This document shows positions 48,501 to 58,240 of a DNA stretch of 64,000 nt, one piece after another; the first letter of the stretch is position 1; each line of letters starts with the position of its first letter. Both the position numbers and the translations under genes were made by a program. The notes beneath the pieces were generated by a model. That model was given only the letters and a program-made list of their open reading frames with translations, had not been told where the DNA came from and made no database searches. The stretch is from the NCBI RefSeq assembly GCF_022397915.1, contig NZ_JAKEUO010000001.1, positions 228,471 through 292,470 on the forward strand. The letters are read 5' to 3'. The stretch is from Vibrio sp. Isolate34 (GTDB lineage Bacteria > Pseudomonadota > Gammaproteobacteria > Enterobacterales > Vibrionaceae).

Positions 48501-50654
48501 TTAGGCATAATAACTAATTCCATCACGCTTTGATGCGACATTCAATTCAAGATTGCTGCCGCTATCAAGGTTTTCATCACCTTGAGCATCATTTGGGCGG
48601 CTAGAGCCGGATTGTTGCTCACCATTGTTGTATCTATCTTGCCCTTGACCTGAATTCTGTTGCTGAACAGACGAATCAGCGAGCTGCATACCTTGTTGAG
48701 CAAGCATTTCTCTTAAACGAGGTAAGGTTTGCTCTATCACATCCCTCGCCTGTTGGCTGTTCACTGTGAAATGAACGCTTGCCACATCATTATTCATGGT
48801 CATTCGAATCTTCATTTGCCCCAACTCTGGTGGGTCGAGGCGGATATCTAAGTTCTTAAGGTTCTTAGACATCATCATTTGCACTTTTTCCGCCACCTGC
48901 TCATTCGCGAGTTCTTTAGTCAGCTGTAAAGGTGCTTGTTGAGCAGCTTGAATCTCAGCTCGGGTTGGCGCAGAACCCGCCGTTGCAGCGCCTTGAACAC
49001 CCGCTGCAGAAGCAATCTGTTGAGCAAATGTCGAATCTTTAGAGTCTTCTTTAGCACCCGCTTTTCCAAGACCAGACAGTGCCGCTGCTCCCGCTCCCGC
49101 TTTAAGTAACATGTCCGTTGAGCCGGCTTTGGTCGCGGCAGGTGCTGCATTCATCACCACCCCTTGCGCAGTTAAAGCAGGGTCTAACGCAGCTTGTTGT
49201 TGAGGTGAAGCAAGGTTAGCTTGTTGAGCCGCAGCCTGTTGGGCCGCGTGCGCATTATTGGCGTGCAACATTGTCGCCTTGTCTGAAACAGCATTGGCGG
49301 CAGTTTGAGACGAGGCCTGTGATGTCGCTTGCTGAGCAGCGGTCGCGACAGCTGCTGTCGATGCTACTGCCGCTAAGGCCTTAGCTTCATCCGAATCTGC
49401 GTTATCCCAATCAATCGCGGTTGGGTTACCTGAGGTGCCAGTTGCGTTCGGGGCTTGGCTTAGTACAGCAGTAGCTTGCTGTTGAACGTTGGCGAGCTGT
49501 TGATTCAGCACTTCTATGTTAGAGGTGGCTTTAGCTAAGGCAGCTTGCTCGTCAACCGACAACTTAGCGCCGCTTTGTTGCTTTTGTAGCAAACCGTCCA
49601 CAACAGACTGCTCTGACTCAATTTGAGCATTCAATTGGTTCAGCGCTTTAGTATGAGCATCAACCTGTTTCGCTAGCTCGAGTTCAGCTGGTGAGAGTAC
49701 TTGGCTTTGATCGGTAGTAACCGTGCTGGCCGCATTTTTCTGGTTCAGCTCTCGGCTCATGCTTGCTTCGATCTGCTCAGGGGTCACACCCTTGTCCATT
49801 AGCTGTCGGATTTCATCATCAGTCAGCTGAGAAACACCCTTACCGCCAGTAAGCACCGCAATTTCAGAGTCCACTTCAAGAGCGCTGTCTGTGTTTGCCG
49901 TATTATTTTGTTGTGTCGCCTGACCCGCAACGGAGGCACCTGCAATAGGAGCTGCCGCGATATTGCCTTGAGCTTGGTCTATCTGAGCTTGCTGAGGCAA
50001 GCCTTTGCCGTTCGGTGTCTTATTAAGCGTTTTGTTTGCCTCATCCAACTGACCAAGCAATTTATTGCCTTCGCTCATTGCTGCGTTGGCTTGAGAAGCA
50101 TCTTTGGCTTGTAACTCTGCAGTTTGATCTTTTGAATATTGAGCAGCAGAAGCCGATTGAAGCTGTTCACCTTGAGATTGAGTTTTCTCAGCAGAGGTGT
50201 CATCACCCGCCATGTTCGATGAGGTTTTGTCTTTCGACTGTGACTCAGATTCAGGCGTTTGTTCAACACCTGACTTATTGGTCGTTGCATCTTCAACAGA
50301 CGCCTTTTCAGCGCTTACTGTTGTACCAGCTTGTTTGGCTTGAGCCTCGCTAGTCGCATCTGTGCTCTTTGATTCAGCTGAATCACCTTGCGTTTTCCCC
50401 GCCGACTCACGGTTAGCCTTTTCAGAAGACACGCCACCTTCAGCCGAGGTTTGTTTGCCTTCAGATTTTGAAGCACTTTCTGCGTCTTTTACTGCAGCCT
50501 TGCTGTCACTTTCTTCAAAGCCGAGCGCTTCTTTAAACGACTCAAAAAAACCTTTTGAATCGCCGGTTTCTTCTACCTTTGAAGCGGCAGAACCGGTGTC
50601 CAACAACGATGACGTTTTGTTGGTCGCTGAATTTGAGGAAGGACTAACATTCAT
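48501..50654 (-). CDS. fliK: Flagellar hook-length control protein FliK
   Basis: Secreted molecular ruler that ends hook growth and triggers FlhB switching; 717 aa, long compared with enteric FliK (about 400). The N-terminal 300 residues are Ser/Ala/Lys/Glu-rich and low in complexity; the middle is Ala/Gln-rich (about 420-510). The conserved C-terminal domain includes LKNLDIRLDPPELGQMKIRM and FTVNSQQARDVIEQTLPRLR. Recognition rests on that domain and on position before fliL. A sigma-54 element precedes it. Confidence 0.93.
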   Translation of the reverse strand: MNVSPSSNSATNKTSSLLDTGSAASKVEETGDSKGFFESFKEALGFEESDSKAAVKDAESASKSEGKQTSAEGGVSSEKANRESAGKTQGDSAESKSTDATSEAQAKQAGTTVSAEKASVEDATTNKSGVEQTPESESQSKDKTSSNMAGDDTSAEKTQSQGEQLQSASAAQYSKDQTAELQAKDASQANAAMSEGNKLLGQLDEANKTLNKTPNGKGLPQQAQIDQAQGNIAAAPIAGASVAGQATQQNNTANTDSALEVDSEIAVLTGGKGVSQLTDDEIRQLMDKGVTPEQIEASMSRELNQKNAASTVTTDQSQVLSPAELELAKQVDAHTKALNQLNAQIESEQSVVDGLLQKQQSGAKLSVDEQAALAKATSNIEVLNQQLANVQQQATAVLSQAPNATGTSGNPTAIDWDNADSDEAKALAAVASTAAVATAAQQATSQASSQTAANAVSDKATMLHANNAHAAQQAAAQQANLASPQQQAALDPALTAQGVVMNAAPAATKAGSTDMLLKAGAGAAALSGLGKAGAKEDSKDSTFAQQIASAAGVQGAATAGSAPTRAEIQAAQQAPLQLTKELANEQVAEKVQMMMSKNLKNLDIRLDPPELGQMKIRMTMNNDVASVHFTVNSQQARDVIEQTLPRLREMLAQQGMQLADSSVQQQNSGQGQDRYNNGEQQSGSSRPNDAQGDENLDSGSNLELNVASKRDGISYYA

Positions 50655-50765
50655 ATATACAAGCTCTATCTACTAGCTTTGCTGCCACAAACTCGGCAAC
50701 AAAAAGAAAGTCGGGCGCTTTTCATACCTTTGGCAGGCAAAAAAGGCGCAATTTTATATAAAACG

Positions 50766-50783
50766 GAGCAAGAAACATGCCTA
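50766..50783 (-). promoter_or_regulatory. Sigma-54 promoter element upstream of fliK
   Basis: On the minus strand AGGCATG-TTTC-TTGCTC matches YTGGCACG-N4-TTGC with the GG and GC 12 bp apart. It lies about 115 bp before the fliK start and would drive fliK through flhB. Confidence 0.65.
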
Positions 50784-50838
50784 TAAGTTTCGATACTACA
50801 ATCTAGCGAATATCACCGATGTCATTCGTGGCTTAGGA

Positions 50839-51276
50839 TCACATCTTCTTTCGGCTATACAACAGCGTTGAGAACTCATCCATCTGTTTTTGTTCTCTTT
50901 GATCTTGCAGTCTGGCTTTCTCTTTCTGCTTTTTCTCCATCAACCACTCGTAAGATTTGCGTTTTTTACGCAGTTCCATCCAGTAGTTCTGGCAGTTATC
51001 GACCTGATTTTTAAAGTGATGCTCTGCTTCCCTCTGTTTAGAAAGCGTTTCATCCAATTGGGTTAAGAAGCGATTCAAGTGACCATATTGACTGGCGGTT
51101 AGCCCAGCCTTGCCACGATCGACCAATTGCTGACAGTAATCCAGTCGATACTTTTCAATCTGCGCGACCTGCTCGTAATAACCTTGTAGCTCTGCATTGG
51201 CTTTATTCAGCGCTAATACGGCTTGGTTTTCTTGGTCTTTGGCTTGATCGAGAAGAAACTCTAATGCGTTATCCAT
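50839..51276 (-). CDS. fliJ: Flagellar export chaperone FliJ
   Basis: Coiled-coil stalk protein of the export ATPase, 145 aa, almost entirely helical and rich in Gln, Lys and Glu. Family-like stretches: LLDQAKDQENQAVLALNKA and RKKRKSYEWLMEKKQKEKARL. Last gene of the fliEFGHIJ unit, 19 bp after fliI. Confidence 0.93.
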   Translation of the reverse strand: MDNALEFLLDQAKDQENQAVLALNKANAELQGYYEQVAQIEKYRLDYCQQLVDRGKAGLTASQYGHLNRFLTQLDETLSKQREAEHHFKNQVDNCQNYWMELRKKRKSYEWLMEKKQKEKARLQDQREQKQMDEFSTLLYSRKKM

Positions 51277-51295
51277 GACTAACCTTTCTCATTCG

Positions 51296-52615
51296 TTAGC
51301 CACCTAACACATGCTTCAACATGTTGACACACATGTCGTAAGGAACCGTTTCTTTCATCTTCTGCTGTAAGTACTCGTCCAGTTTCGGCTTCAAGGTGAA
51401 GGCGCTATCAATCGCAGGGTCAGTACCCGGTTTGTAAGCACCAATCGATACCAAGTCTTGGTTTTTGCGACAAATAGACAGCACTTGTCTGACCGCTTTC
51501 GACATCAAGACATGTTCTTCGGTGGTGATTTGAGGCATCACACGGCTGACGGATTTCTCAACATCAATCGCAGGGTAATGACCCGCATCTGCCATCTCAC
51601 GCGACAACACAACGTGACCATCAAGAATCGCTCGCGATGCATCGGCAATTGGATCTTGTAAGTCATCTCCTTCGGTTAACACGGTAAAGAAAGCGGTGAT
51701 CGAGCCTTGTTCATCGTTGCCGTTACCCGCACGTTCTACCAGCGCAGGAAGCTTAGCAAATACTGAAGGCGGATAACCTTTAGTTGCTGGCGGCTCGCCA
51801 ACAGATAGTGCGATTTCACGCTGAGCTTGTGCAAAACGGGTCAGTGAGTCCATAAAGAGCAGAACATCTAAACCTTGGTCACGGAAGTATTCCGCCACCG
51901 TTAGCGCCGTTTGACAGCCCTTCAATCGCATCAATGGTGATGAATCGGCAGGCGCAGCAACCACTACCGACCGTTTACGACCGTCTTCACCGAGAATCTC
52001 TTCGATAAATTCTTTTACTTCACGTCCACGTTCACCGATTAGACCAACTACAACCACTTGCGCAGTTGTACCTCGGGTCATCATGCCTAATGTTACGGAT
52101 TTACCGACACCAGAACCCGCAAACAGACCAATACGTTGCCCTTTACCTACCGTCAGCAAACCGTTAATCGCCTTTAAGCCAACATCAAGCGGCTCAGAGA
52201 TTGGTTTACGTGCTAGAGGGTTAATAGGCTCTGCATTAAACGAAGCGCGTTGCTCGGTATAGATTGGGCCAAGTCCATCTAGAGGATTACCGACACCGTC
52301 AATGACACGACCAAGCAATTCCATCCCGACAGGAATGCCACTTTCAGAGGTCATTGGTGTGACGCGAGCACCGGGTAAGATCCCTGTGATTTGTTCACTC
52401 GGCATCAAAAATAGGTTATCGCCAGAGAAGCCAACCACTTCAGCTTCCATCTGACCAGACATAGTTTCAACCAAGCACAAGCTACCAATAGGCGCTTTAC
52501 AGCCGGTTGCTTCAAGGGTTAAGCCAACAACGCGTACTAGCTTACCGGAAGCAACGGGGCGTGACTTTAGCCCTTCGATTTTGTATTGACTGAGACGATT
52601 TGCTAACTCAAGCAT
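51296..52615 (-). CDS. fliI: Flagellum-specific ATPase FliI
   Basis: Export ATPase related to F1-beta, 439 aa. Walker A is [17 protein letters not shown], Walker B is [19 protein letters not shown], and the family stretch [19 protein letters not shown] follows. It uses ATP to unfold and hand over substrates at the export gate. The start overlaps the fliH stop by one base (TAATG). Confidence 0.97.
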   Translation of the reverse strand: MLELANRLSQYKIEGLKSRPVASGKLVRVVGLTLEATGCKAPIGSLCLVETMSGQMEAEVVGFSGDNLFLMPSEQITGILPGARVTPMTSESGIPVGMELLGRVIDGVGNPLDGLGPIYTEQRASFNAEPINPLARKPISEPLDVGLKAINGLLTVGKGQRIGLFAGSGVGKSVTLGMMTRGTTAQVVVVGLIGERGREVKEFIEEILGEDGRKRSVVVAAPADSSPLMRLKGCQTALTVAEYFRDQGLDVLLFMDSLTRFAQAQREIALSVGEPPATKGYPPSVFAKLPALVERAGNGNDEQGSITAFFTVLTEGDDLQDPIADASRAILDGHVVLSREMADAGHYPAIDVEKSVSRVMPQITTEEHVLMSKAVRQVLSICRKNQDLVSIGAYKPGTDPAIDSAFTLKPKLDEYLQQKMKETVPYDMCVNMLKHVLGG

Positions 52616-53415
52616 TACACATGGCCTTGATGACGATTGGCGCCGCAGAAGCTTTGAATCACATTCTTCACGCGCTCTTCCATTCGATAGTTGACGCTCG
52701 ATTCACCCGCTTCGATTTGTACATCGCCACGGTTGAGTGCAGGCTCGGCAACTAACGTCCAATTGCGGCAATCCAATTCGGTTTCACCATACGCAGACCG
52801 AATAATCGCAACGTCTTCAGGGTTAAGCTTCAAGGTGATAGCGTGACCAGAGATTGGCAGTGACTCGACCGATTCTTTCACGGTATCTAAGATAATTTGT
52901 GGGTTGGTTTGAACTTCAACATGAACCACTTCTTTAACCATGGTTAACACCATGTCGACAAGTTGCTTCTCAACCTGAGCATTCATTAGCTCCAAAGGTT
53001 GAGCAAACTGGTTCGCAAGTCCCATAAAGATGGCGACTTGCTGTTGGATATACTCTTGACCAGCAGTCACGCCTTCAAGCTTACCAGCTTCATTACCTTC
53101 GGCATGGCCAGCGGCAAAACCTTCTTCTTTGCCCTTTTCGTAGCCCTGCTTGAAGCCCGCTTCTTGGCCTTGATGCAGGCCTTCTTGATAAGCGCCCTGC
53201 TTAATCAGTTCGATTTGCTCTTCGGTCAGAACAAGCTCTTCATCTTCAATGGCTTCTTCTACCGTAGGCATCCAACCCGGATCGTAGTTAAACGCCGTTT
53301 CTTTGGCTTGTTTACTCACATCAGAGGTGTAGTCAGGCAGCCCCCATTTCTGAGGTTGGGCAACCGTATTATCTTCTTCAGGGCGAAGGAAGCCGCGTTT
53401 TCTATCACCTGACAT
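52615..53415 (-). CDS. fliH: Flagellar assembly protein FliH
   Basis: Regulator of FliI, 266 aa. A Glu-rich middle section (about 85-135) has the glycine-repeat helix typical of FliH ([21 protein letters not shown], then [16 protein letters not shown]), i.e. repeated GxxxG spacing. The C-terminal half resembles V-ATPase E subunits and binds FliI. It is separated from fliG by 125 bp containing a terminator-like hairpin. Confidence 0.94.
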   Translation of the reverse strand: MSGDRKRGFLRPEEDNTVAQPQKWGLPDYTSDVSKQAKETAFNYDPGWMPTVEEAIEDEELVLTEEQIELIKQGAYQEGLHQGQEAGFKQGYEKGKEEGFAAGHAEGNEAGKLEGVTAGQEYIQQQVAIFMGLANQFAQPLELMNAQVEKQLVDMVLTMVKEVVHVEVQTNPQIILDTVKESVESLPISGHAITLKLNPEDVAIIRSAYGETELDCRNWTLVAEPALNRGDVQIEAGESSVNYRMEERVKNVIQSFCGANRHQGHV

Positions 53416-53502
53416 ATCAGTACCTATCTATGAGTGAGTCAAACTGCATCGTAAATTCAAGCAGTTAAACTTAATTAATCTGTGGTTCGAGATTGGATAA
53501 AG

Positions 53503-53528
53503 AAAAGCCCCAACGGTGTGGGGCTTTT
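53503..53528 (-). terminator. Terminator-like hairpin inside the fliE-J operon
   Basis: Perfect 9-bp stem AAAAGCCCC/GGGGCTTTT, loop AACGGTGT, followed on the minus strand by TTTTCTTT. It lies 13 bp after the fliG stop and about 90 bp before fliH, so it would end or reduce transcription between the two genes. Confidence 0.8.
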
Positions 53529-53540
53529 GAGGTTTCTGTA

Positions 53541-54602
53541 TTAAAGGAACTCGTCGGCGCCACCAGACAGCATAATCTCGCCACTGTCGGCCATCTTCCT
53601 CGCGATACCCAAAATCTCTTTCTGCGCCGCTTCTACATCAGAGACTTTCACTGGCGGCATCGCCTCAATATCGTCTCTCATCATATCGGCAGCACGTTTA
53701 GACATGTTCTTGAAGATCTTCTCACGCAGACCTTCATCAGCACCTTTAAGCGCTTTCTGTAGAATGTCTTGTGGAACATCACGCAGCAGTCGTTGAACAC
53801 CTTGGTCATCAACTTCAATAAGGTTTTCAAAGACAAACATAAGATCTTGAATCTGAGTTGCCATGTCTTCGTCTTGATCGCGGATTTGATCCATCAAGAC
53901 ACCTTCGACGTTGTTGTCCATGTAGTTCATGATCTCAGCCGCCGCTTTCAGGCCACCAATTTTGGCTGCTTGCGCACCAGCTTGACCCGCAAACTGTTTC
54001 TCCATGATTTCGTTCAGTTCAGCAAGTGCTGACGGTTGAACTTCTTCAAGGTTAGCAATACGCATCATCAGATCCAGACGAACACGCTCTGGGAACTGAG
54101 ACAATATCTCTGCCGACTGATCAGCATCGAGATAAGACAATACAATCGTTTGAATCTGCGGGTGCTCGTTGATAATGATGCTCGCCACCTGACGAGGATC
54201 CATCCACTTAAGAGAATCCAAGCCTTTAGAGCCAGTTCCCAGAAGAATTTGGTCAACAAGGTTATTCGCCTTGTCTTCACCCAGAGCAGCCACCAGCGCA
54301 TTACGCATGAAGTCTTCGCTGCCCATACCAATGTTGGTGTACTTCTGAATATCATCCAAGAAAGCACGGTGCACTGCGCCTACCTTCTCTTGTGATAAAT
54401 CCGTTGCACGAGCCATCGCACTACCCACACGCTGAACCTGTTTAGGTTCTAGGTGACGAATAATACCAGCAGCATCTTCTTCATTTAAACTAAGCAACAA
54501 GATCGCAGCGCGCTCATCGCCTGAGATAGAGCCGATATCCACGCTAGAGACATCAAGCACTTCACCGCCTTCAGTTTGTTGTGGAACTATTTCGTTAGCC
54601 AT
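53541..54602 (-). CDS. fliG: Flagellar motor switch protein FliG
   Basis: C-ring protein that joins the MS ring and the stator, 353 aa. The middle-domain EHPQ motif is in IIINEHPQIQTIVLSYLD. The C-terminal torque domain includes FVFENLIEVDDQGVQRLLRD with the charged residues that contact PomA, and ends SGGADEFL. It overlaps the fliF end by 8 bp. Confidence 0.97.
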   Translation of the reverse strand: MANEIVPQQTEGGEVLDVSSVDIGSISGDERAAILLLSLNEEDAAGIIRHLEPKQVQRVGSAMARATDLSQEKVGAVHRAFLDDIQKYTNIGMGSEDFMRNALVAALGEDKANNLVDQILLGTGSKGLDSLKWMDPRQVASIIINEHPQIQTIVLSYLDADQSAEILSQFPERVRLDLMMRIANLEEVQPSALAELNEIMEKQFAGQAGAQAAKIGGLKAAAEIMNYMDNNVEGVLMDQIRDQDEDMATQIQDLMFVFENLIEVDDQGVQRLLRDVPQDILQKALKGADEGLREKIFKNMSKRAADMMRDDIEAMPPVKVSDVEAAQKEILGIARKMADSGEIMLSGGADEFL

Positions 54603-56337
54603 CTACCATCCAATTTTTAACTACTTGAGCTGCTAGCTCTGGTTCATTCGCTACTAGTGCACGTACTGCTTTGAGCACGTCCTCGTCTTTATGAAGATTT
54701 GGCAAGTCGATACTTGAACCAAATTCGAACAACTCGCCACCTTCAATATCACCACCAATTAGGCTGGTCTCGCCGTCGGCACCAATTGGCATACCGTCAG
54801 GGCCATACATTTGTTCATCGTTGTCAGCTGCTGGGTTAAGCAGTTTCTTCATTGCAGGGCGAACAAGGACTAATACCACCACAATAATAACGAGCGCACT
54901 CGCAAACCAACGCACCCAATCATTGAAGTTTGGATGTTCCCAAATTGGCACATCAGCGACAACATCAGTGACTTGAGGTGCAAACTGCATGCTTAATACG
55001 TTGAGCAAATCACCACGAGTTTCATCAAAACCGACCGTACCAATCAGAACTTGGCGAATCGCATTGATCTCGCTCGCTGGAATTGGCGTATGAACCACTT
55101 CACCTGTATCTGGGTTCAATGATTGACGGTCTTTAATCGCAACAGAAACCGTCTGACGGTTCACCGTACCTGTCTGTTTACGCTCGTGACTGATGGTTGT
55201 ATCAAGCTCGAAATTTCGGGTCGCTTCTTTGTGAACTGAACCTTGGCCCGTCAAAGAACCATCTTTCATCTGGGCAACGTCTTGCGGGATTGAGGCATCA
55301 GCAGGAGGCTGATTACTCAACGCGCCAGGAATGCCCGCCACAGTATTACCGTTATTATAATCTTCTAACGTGTATTCGCTTCGTGTTGCCGGAGTGTTCG
55401 GGTCAAAACGCTTTCTCGTTTGCTCCACAGCACTGAAATCGAGCTGAATATCAACCTGAGCGGTATAGTTACCAAACCCAAGAATCGGAATCAGGATAGA
55501 GTCAATTTTCTCACGCAGCGCTTGCTCTTGGTTGCGCTCTAACTCATGTTCTTTACGACGCGCCGCTGACATTGGATCCTGAGAACCTGAACTTAGCAGT
55601 CGACCGTGTTGATCGGTTACGGTAATGCGTGAAGTTTTCATTCCCGGAACGGCACTCGCCACCATATCCACAACAGAATCGACCTCTTGCTGCTTGAGGT
55701 TAGTTCCTGTTTTTAACGTTAGGAATACAGAAGCAGAGGCTTCTTGGTTATGGCGCACGAACACGCTTTGCTTCGGCAAGGCTAATAAAACCTGCGCTTT
55801 ACGCACTTGCTTCATCTGCTCAATGGCTTTCGCAAGCTGCCTTTCTCGGCTTAACTTAAGGCGCTCTTGTTCTAAACGTTGTGATACACCGAAACCCATG
55901 TCTTGCATGAGGATGTCATCACCCGCGTTTCGCTCTTGGTTCAAACCCGCTCGTACCATATTCAGCTTCAACGAGTTGTACTCGCTAGCAGGAACAGAGA
56001 TGGTATTGCCTTCAAGAGAGTACTCAATCTTTTGTAGATCTAAGTAATCAAGAACCGGGATTAACTCTTCTGTTTCGTAGGCCCCTAATGGACGCATTTC
56101 TGGCTCTTTAACCCAGAAAAACAGCATCACAATCAGCGCTACACAGATAGAGATAGAAAGGACTAAGACGACCTGACGAAGTAAATCAAGGTCACCTACG
56201 GCCATATCGAACTTCGATGAACTGCGCTCACCTAGATCGGGATTTTGCCCTTCGCCGTCTAGCTCAGAGCCTGCAATAAGTGCGTGGTCGTTGCTATCGT
56301 TTACGGTTAAATCTGTTGTTTGACTATTATCTGCCAC
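54595..56337 (-). CDS. fliF: Flagellar MS-ring protein FliF
   Basis: Forms the MS ring, the first structure of the basal body; 580 aa. Transmembrane helices at about 51-74 and 466-488 flank the periplasmic ring-building domains (VRAGLNQERNAGDDILMQDM, VVDMVASAVPGMKTSRITVT). The C-terminal tail, DLPNLHKDEDVLKAVRALV, then ANEPELAAQVVKNWM, binds FliG. The start is a GTG (MADNSQTTD). Confidence 0.97.
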   Translation of the reverse strand: MADNSQTTDLTVNDSNDHALIAGSELDGEGQNPDLGERSSSKFDMAVGDLDLLRQVVLVLSISICVALIVMLFFWVKEPEMRPLGAYETEELIPVLDYLDLQKIEYSLEGNTISVPASEYNSLKLNMVRAGLNQERNAGDDILMQDMGFGVSQRLEQERLKLSRERQLAKAIEQMKQVRKAQVLLALPKQSVFVRHNQEASASVFLTLKTGTNLKQQEVDSVVDMVASAVPGMKTSRITVTDQHGRLLSSGSQDPMSAARRKEHELERNQEQALREKIDSILIPILGFGNYTAQVDIQLDFSAVEQTRKRFDPNTPATRSEYTLEDYNNGNTVAGIPGALSNQPPADASIPQDVAQMKDGSLTGQGSVHKEATRNFELDTTISHERKQTGTVNRQTVSVAIKDRQSLNPDTGEVVHTPIPASEINAIRQVLIGTVGFDETRGDLLNVLSMQFAPQVTDVVADVPIWEHPNFNDWVRWFASALVIIVVVLVLVRPAMKKLLNPAADNDEQMYGPDGMPIGADGETSLIGGDIEGGELFEFGSSIDLPNLHKDEDVLKAVRALVANEPELAAQVVKNWMVDG

Positions 56338-56353
56338 TACTTAACTACCTAAC

Positions 56354-56665
56354 TTATACCGGCATGTTCATCAGCTCTTTGTACGATTCGACCAATTTAT
56401 TTCTAATTTGGATCGTCGCCTCAAAAGCCACACTAGATTTATTACGAGCAATCATCACGTCTGATAGAGACACGCTTTGGTCACCACTATCAAAACGAGC
56501 TTGAAGATCACCTGAGGTCTTCTGTAATGAGTTCACATTATTGATGGCATTAGTCAGCATGTTGCCAAAATCTGCACCGACCGCTTGCCCCGTTGCTGCG
56601 GGACGCGCGCTGGCAGCTTCGACCATCATTGCCTGCATTTCGCCTTGTAAACCATCTATTCTCAT
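56354..56665 (-). CDS. fliE: Flagellar hook-basal body protein FliE
   Basis: Junction between the MS ring and rod, 103 aa, the usual length. Conserved C-terminal sequence VSLSDVMIARNKSSVAFEATIQIRNKLVESY (family DxxxAxxKAxxxFexxxxVRNK pattern). A ribosome-binding site TGAGGTAG precedes the ATG. First gene of fliEFGHIJ, with a near-consensus sigma-54 promoter. Confidence 0.96.
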   Translation of the reverse strand: MRIDGLQGEMQAMMVEAASARPAATGQAVGADFGNMLTNAINNVNSLQKTSGDLQARFDSGDQSVSLSDVMIARNKSSVAFEATIQIRNKLVESYKELMNMPV

Positions 56666-56718
56666 CTACTACCTCAGGAGTCAAAATTATGACCATCTAT
56701 TTAGCTGTATTATTGACA

Positions 56719-56737
56719 TAGCAATTAGCGTGCCACA
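56719..56737 (-). promoter_or_regulatory. Sigma-54 promoter element upstream of fliE
   Basis: On the minus strand TGGCACG-CTAA-TTGC is a perfect match to the -24/-12 consensus. The predicted start point is about 45 bp upstream of the fliE ATG. The best such element in the window. Confidence 0.85.
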
Positions 56738-56797
56738 CATTAAATTGACTAGATATCGTATTACACTAGTCAGAAAGCTGACACTACTAATCTATCC

Positions 56798-58207
56798 TCA
56801 GTTTGGGATATCTATTCCAGCATCGCGCATTTTCGCCAACTTATAACGCAATGTACGAGGGCTAATACCGAGCTTTTCCGCCATATCTTTGCGTCGGCCA
56901 TTGCACGCGATCAAGGTTTCAAGAATGATCGCATACTCTTGATCTCTAAGCTCATTACCGAGTCCTTCGCTACTAGCAGCCACTTTACTGATTGGATTGG
57001 CTTCAGCAATCGGCTTAATGTCTGGCGCCGCAACGTCATTACCTTCAACGATTTGTTGTAGGCTGCTTGCATCTTGCCAATCGACACCTTCAAGCAGAAT
57101 GTGCTCACCAGAGATATTCTCTTGCTCGCTTAAGATTAACGCACGCTGTACCACGTTATCTAATTCACGAACATTGCCCGGCCACGGATAATTGACGAGT
57201 TTGCTGATCGCTTGCGCCGACATCACTGGCACTGGCATGCCAAGTTTGGTGCAGTGGCGCTCAACTAAGTGCTTGGCTAAAGGCTCAATATCGCCTTTGC
57301 GCTCACACAGTGGTGGCCAAGAAATTGGGAACACATTCAGTCGGTAGTATAAATCTTCACGGAAATTCCCTTCAGAAACATACTGTTTAAGATCTCGGTT
57401 ACTGGTCGCTAACACACGAACATCTAACTTGATGCTCTTACGGCTACCTAAGCGCTCAACCTCGCGCTCTTGCAAGACACGCAGTAGTTTGGCTTGAAGG
57501 CTAAGATCCATTTCACTGATCTCATCCAACAAAATCGTGCCGCCTTGCGCTTGTTCGAACTTACCCGGACACGCTTGAATAGCGCCAGTAAATGCGCCTT
57601 TTTCATATCCAAATAGAGTCGCTTCCAACATATTGTCAGGAATTGCCGCACAGTTTATTGCGACAAACGGACCATCTTTGCGACTAGAGGCATTGTGAAT
57701 ATAACGAGACATCACTTCTTTACCTGAACCACTAGGTCCAAGCACCATGACATTAGCGTCTGTTTTCGCAACTTTATCGGCTAGCATCATTAGCTTAATG
57801 CTTTTCTCATCGGCAACGATGGCATCACCATTGTCGTCCGATTTTACGGGAGCGTAGCGGCTCACCATATTTAACAATACTTCCGGCGCAAATGGCTTCG
57901 CCATGTAATCGATCGCGCCCTCTTTCATTGCTGCAACGGCGTCTTCGATGTTAGCGTAAGCTGTCATCAACAACACTGGTAAGTTTGGCCAATGCTGCTT
58001 GATGTTTCTCAGTAGCGCCAAGCCGCCCATACCTGCCATTTGAACGTCAGACACAACAATATCAACGGAGTTGGATTTTAATTTGACCAGAGCATCTTCC
58101 GCACTATCCGCTTCCAGCCATTCATAGCCAGCCAGCGCGAGAGTGTCGACAAGGGCTTCGCGTAGACCTTCATCATCTTCGACGATTAACACTTTGCTTT
58201 GAGCCAT
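56798..58207 (-). CDS. flrC: Sigma-54-dependent response regulator FlrC
   Basis: Activator of class III flagellar genes, 469 aa (FleR/FlaM). Receiver domain with phospho-acceptor Asp54 in IVVSDVQMAGMGG. The AAA+ domain has GPSGSGKEVMSRYI (Walker A), the sigma-54 contact loop [12 protein letters not shown] and Walker B GGTILLDEISEMD. A Fis-type helix-turn-helix ends the protein (RRKDMAEKLGISPRTLRYKL). Phosphorylated by FlrB, encoded just upstream; it should act at the fliE, fliK and flhA promoters. Confidence 0.96.
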   Translation of the reverse strand: MAQSKVLIVEDDEGLREALVDTLALAGYEWLEADSAEDALVKLKSNSVDIVVSDVQMAGMGGLALLRNIKQHWPNLPVLLMTAYANIEDAVAAMKEGAIDYMAKPFAPEVLLNMVSRYAPVKSDDNGDAIVADEKSIKLMMLADKVAKTDANVMVLGPSGSGKEVMSRYIHNASSRKDGPFVAINCAAIPDNMLEATLFGYEKGAFTGAIQACPGKFEQAQGGTILLDEISEMDLSLQAKLLRVLQEREVERLGSRKSIKLDVRVLATSNRDLKQYVSEGNFREDLYYRLNVFPISWPPLCERKGDIEPLAKHLVERHCTKLGMPVPVMSAQAISKLVNYPWPGNVRELDNVVQRALILSEQENISGEHILLEGVDWQDASSLQQIVEGNDVAAPDIKPIAEANPISKVAASSEGLGNELRDQEYAIILETLIACNGRRKDMAEKLGISPRTLRYKLAKMRDAGIDIPN

Positions 58208-58240
58208 AGGATTCTCCAGTGTAAATTCAGTTAAAACTTA

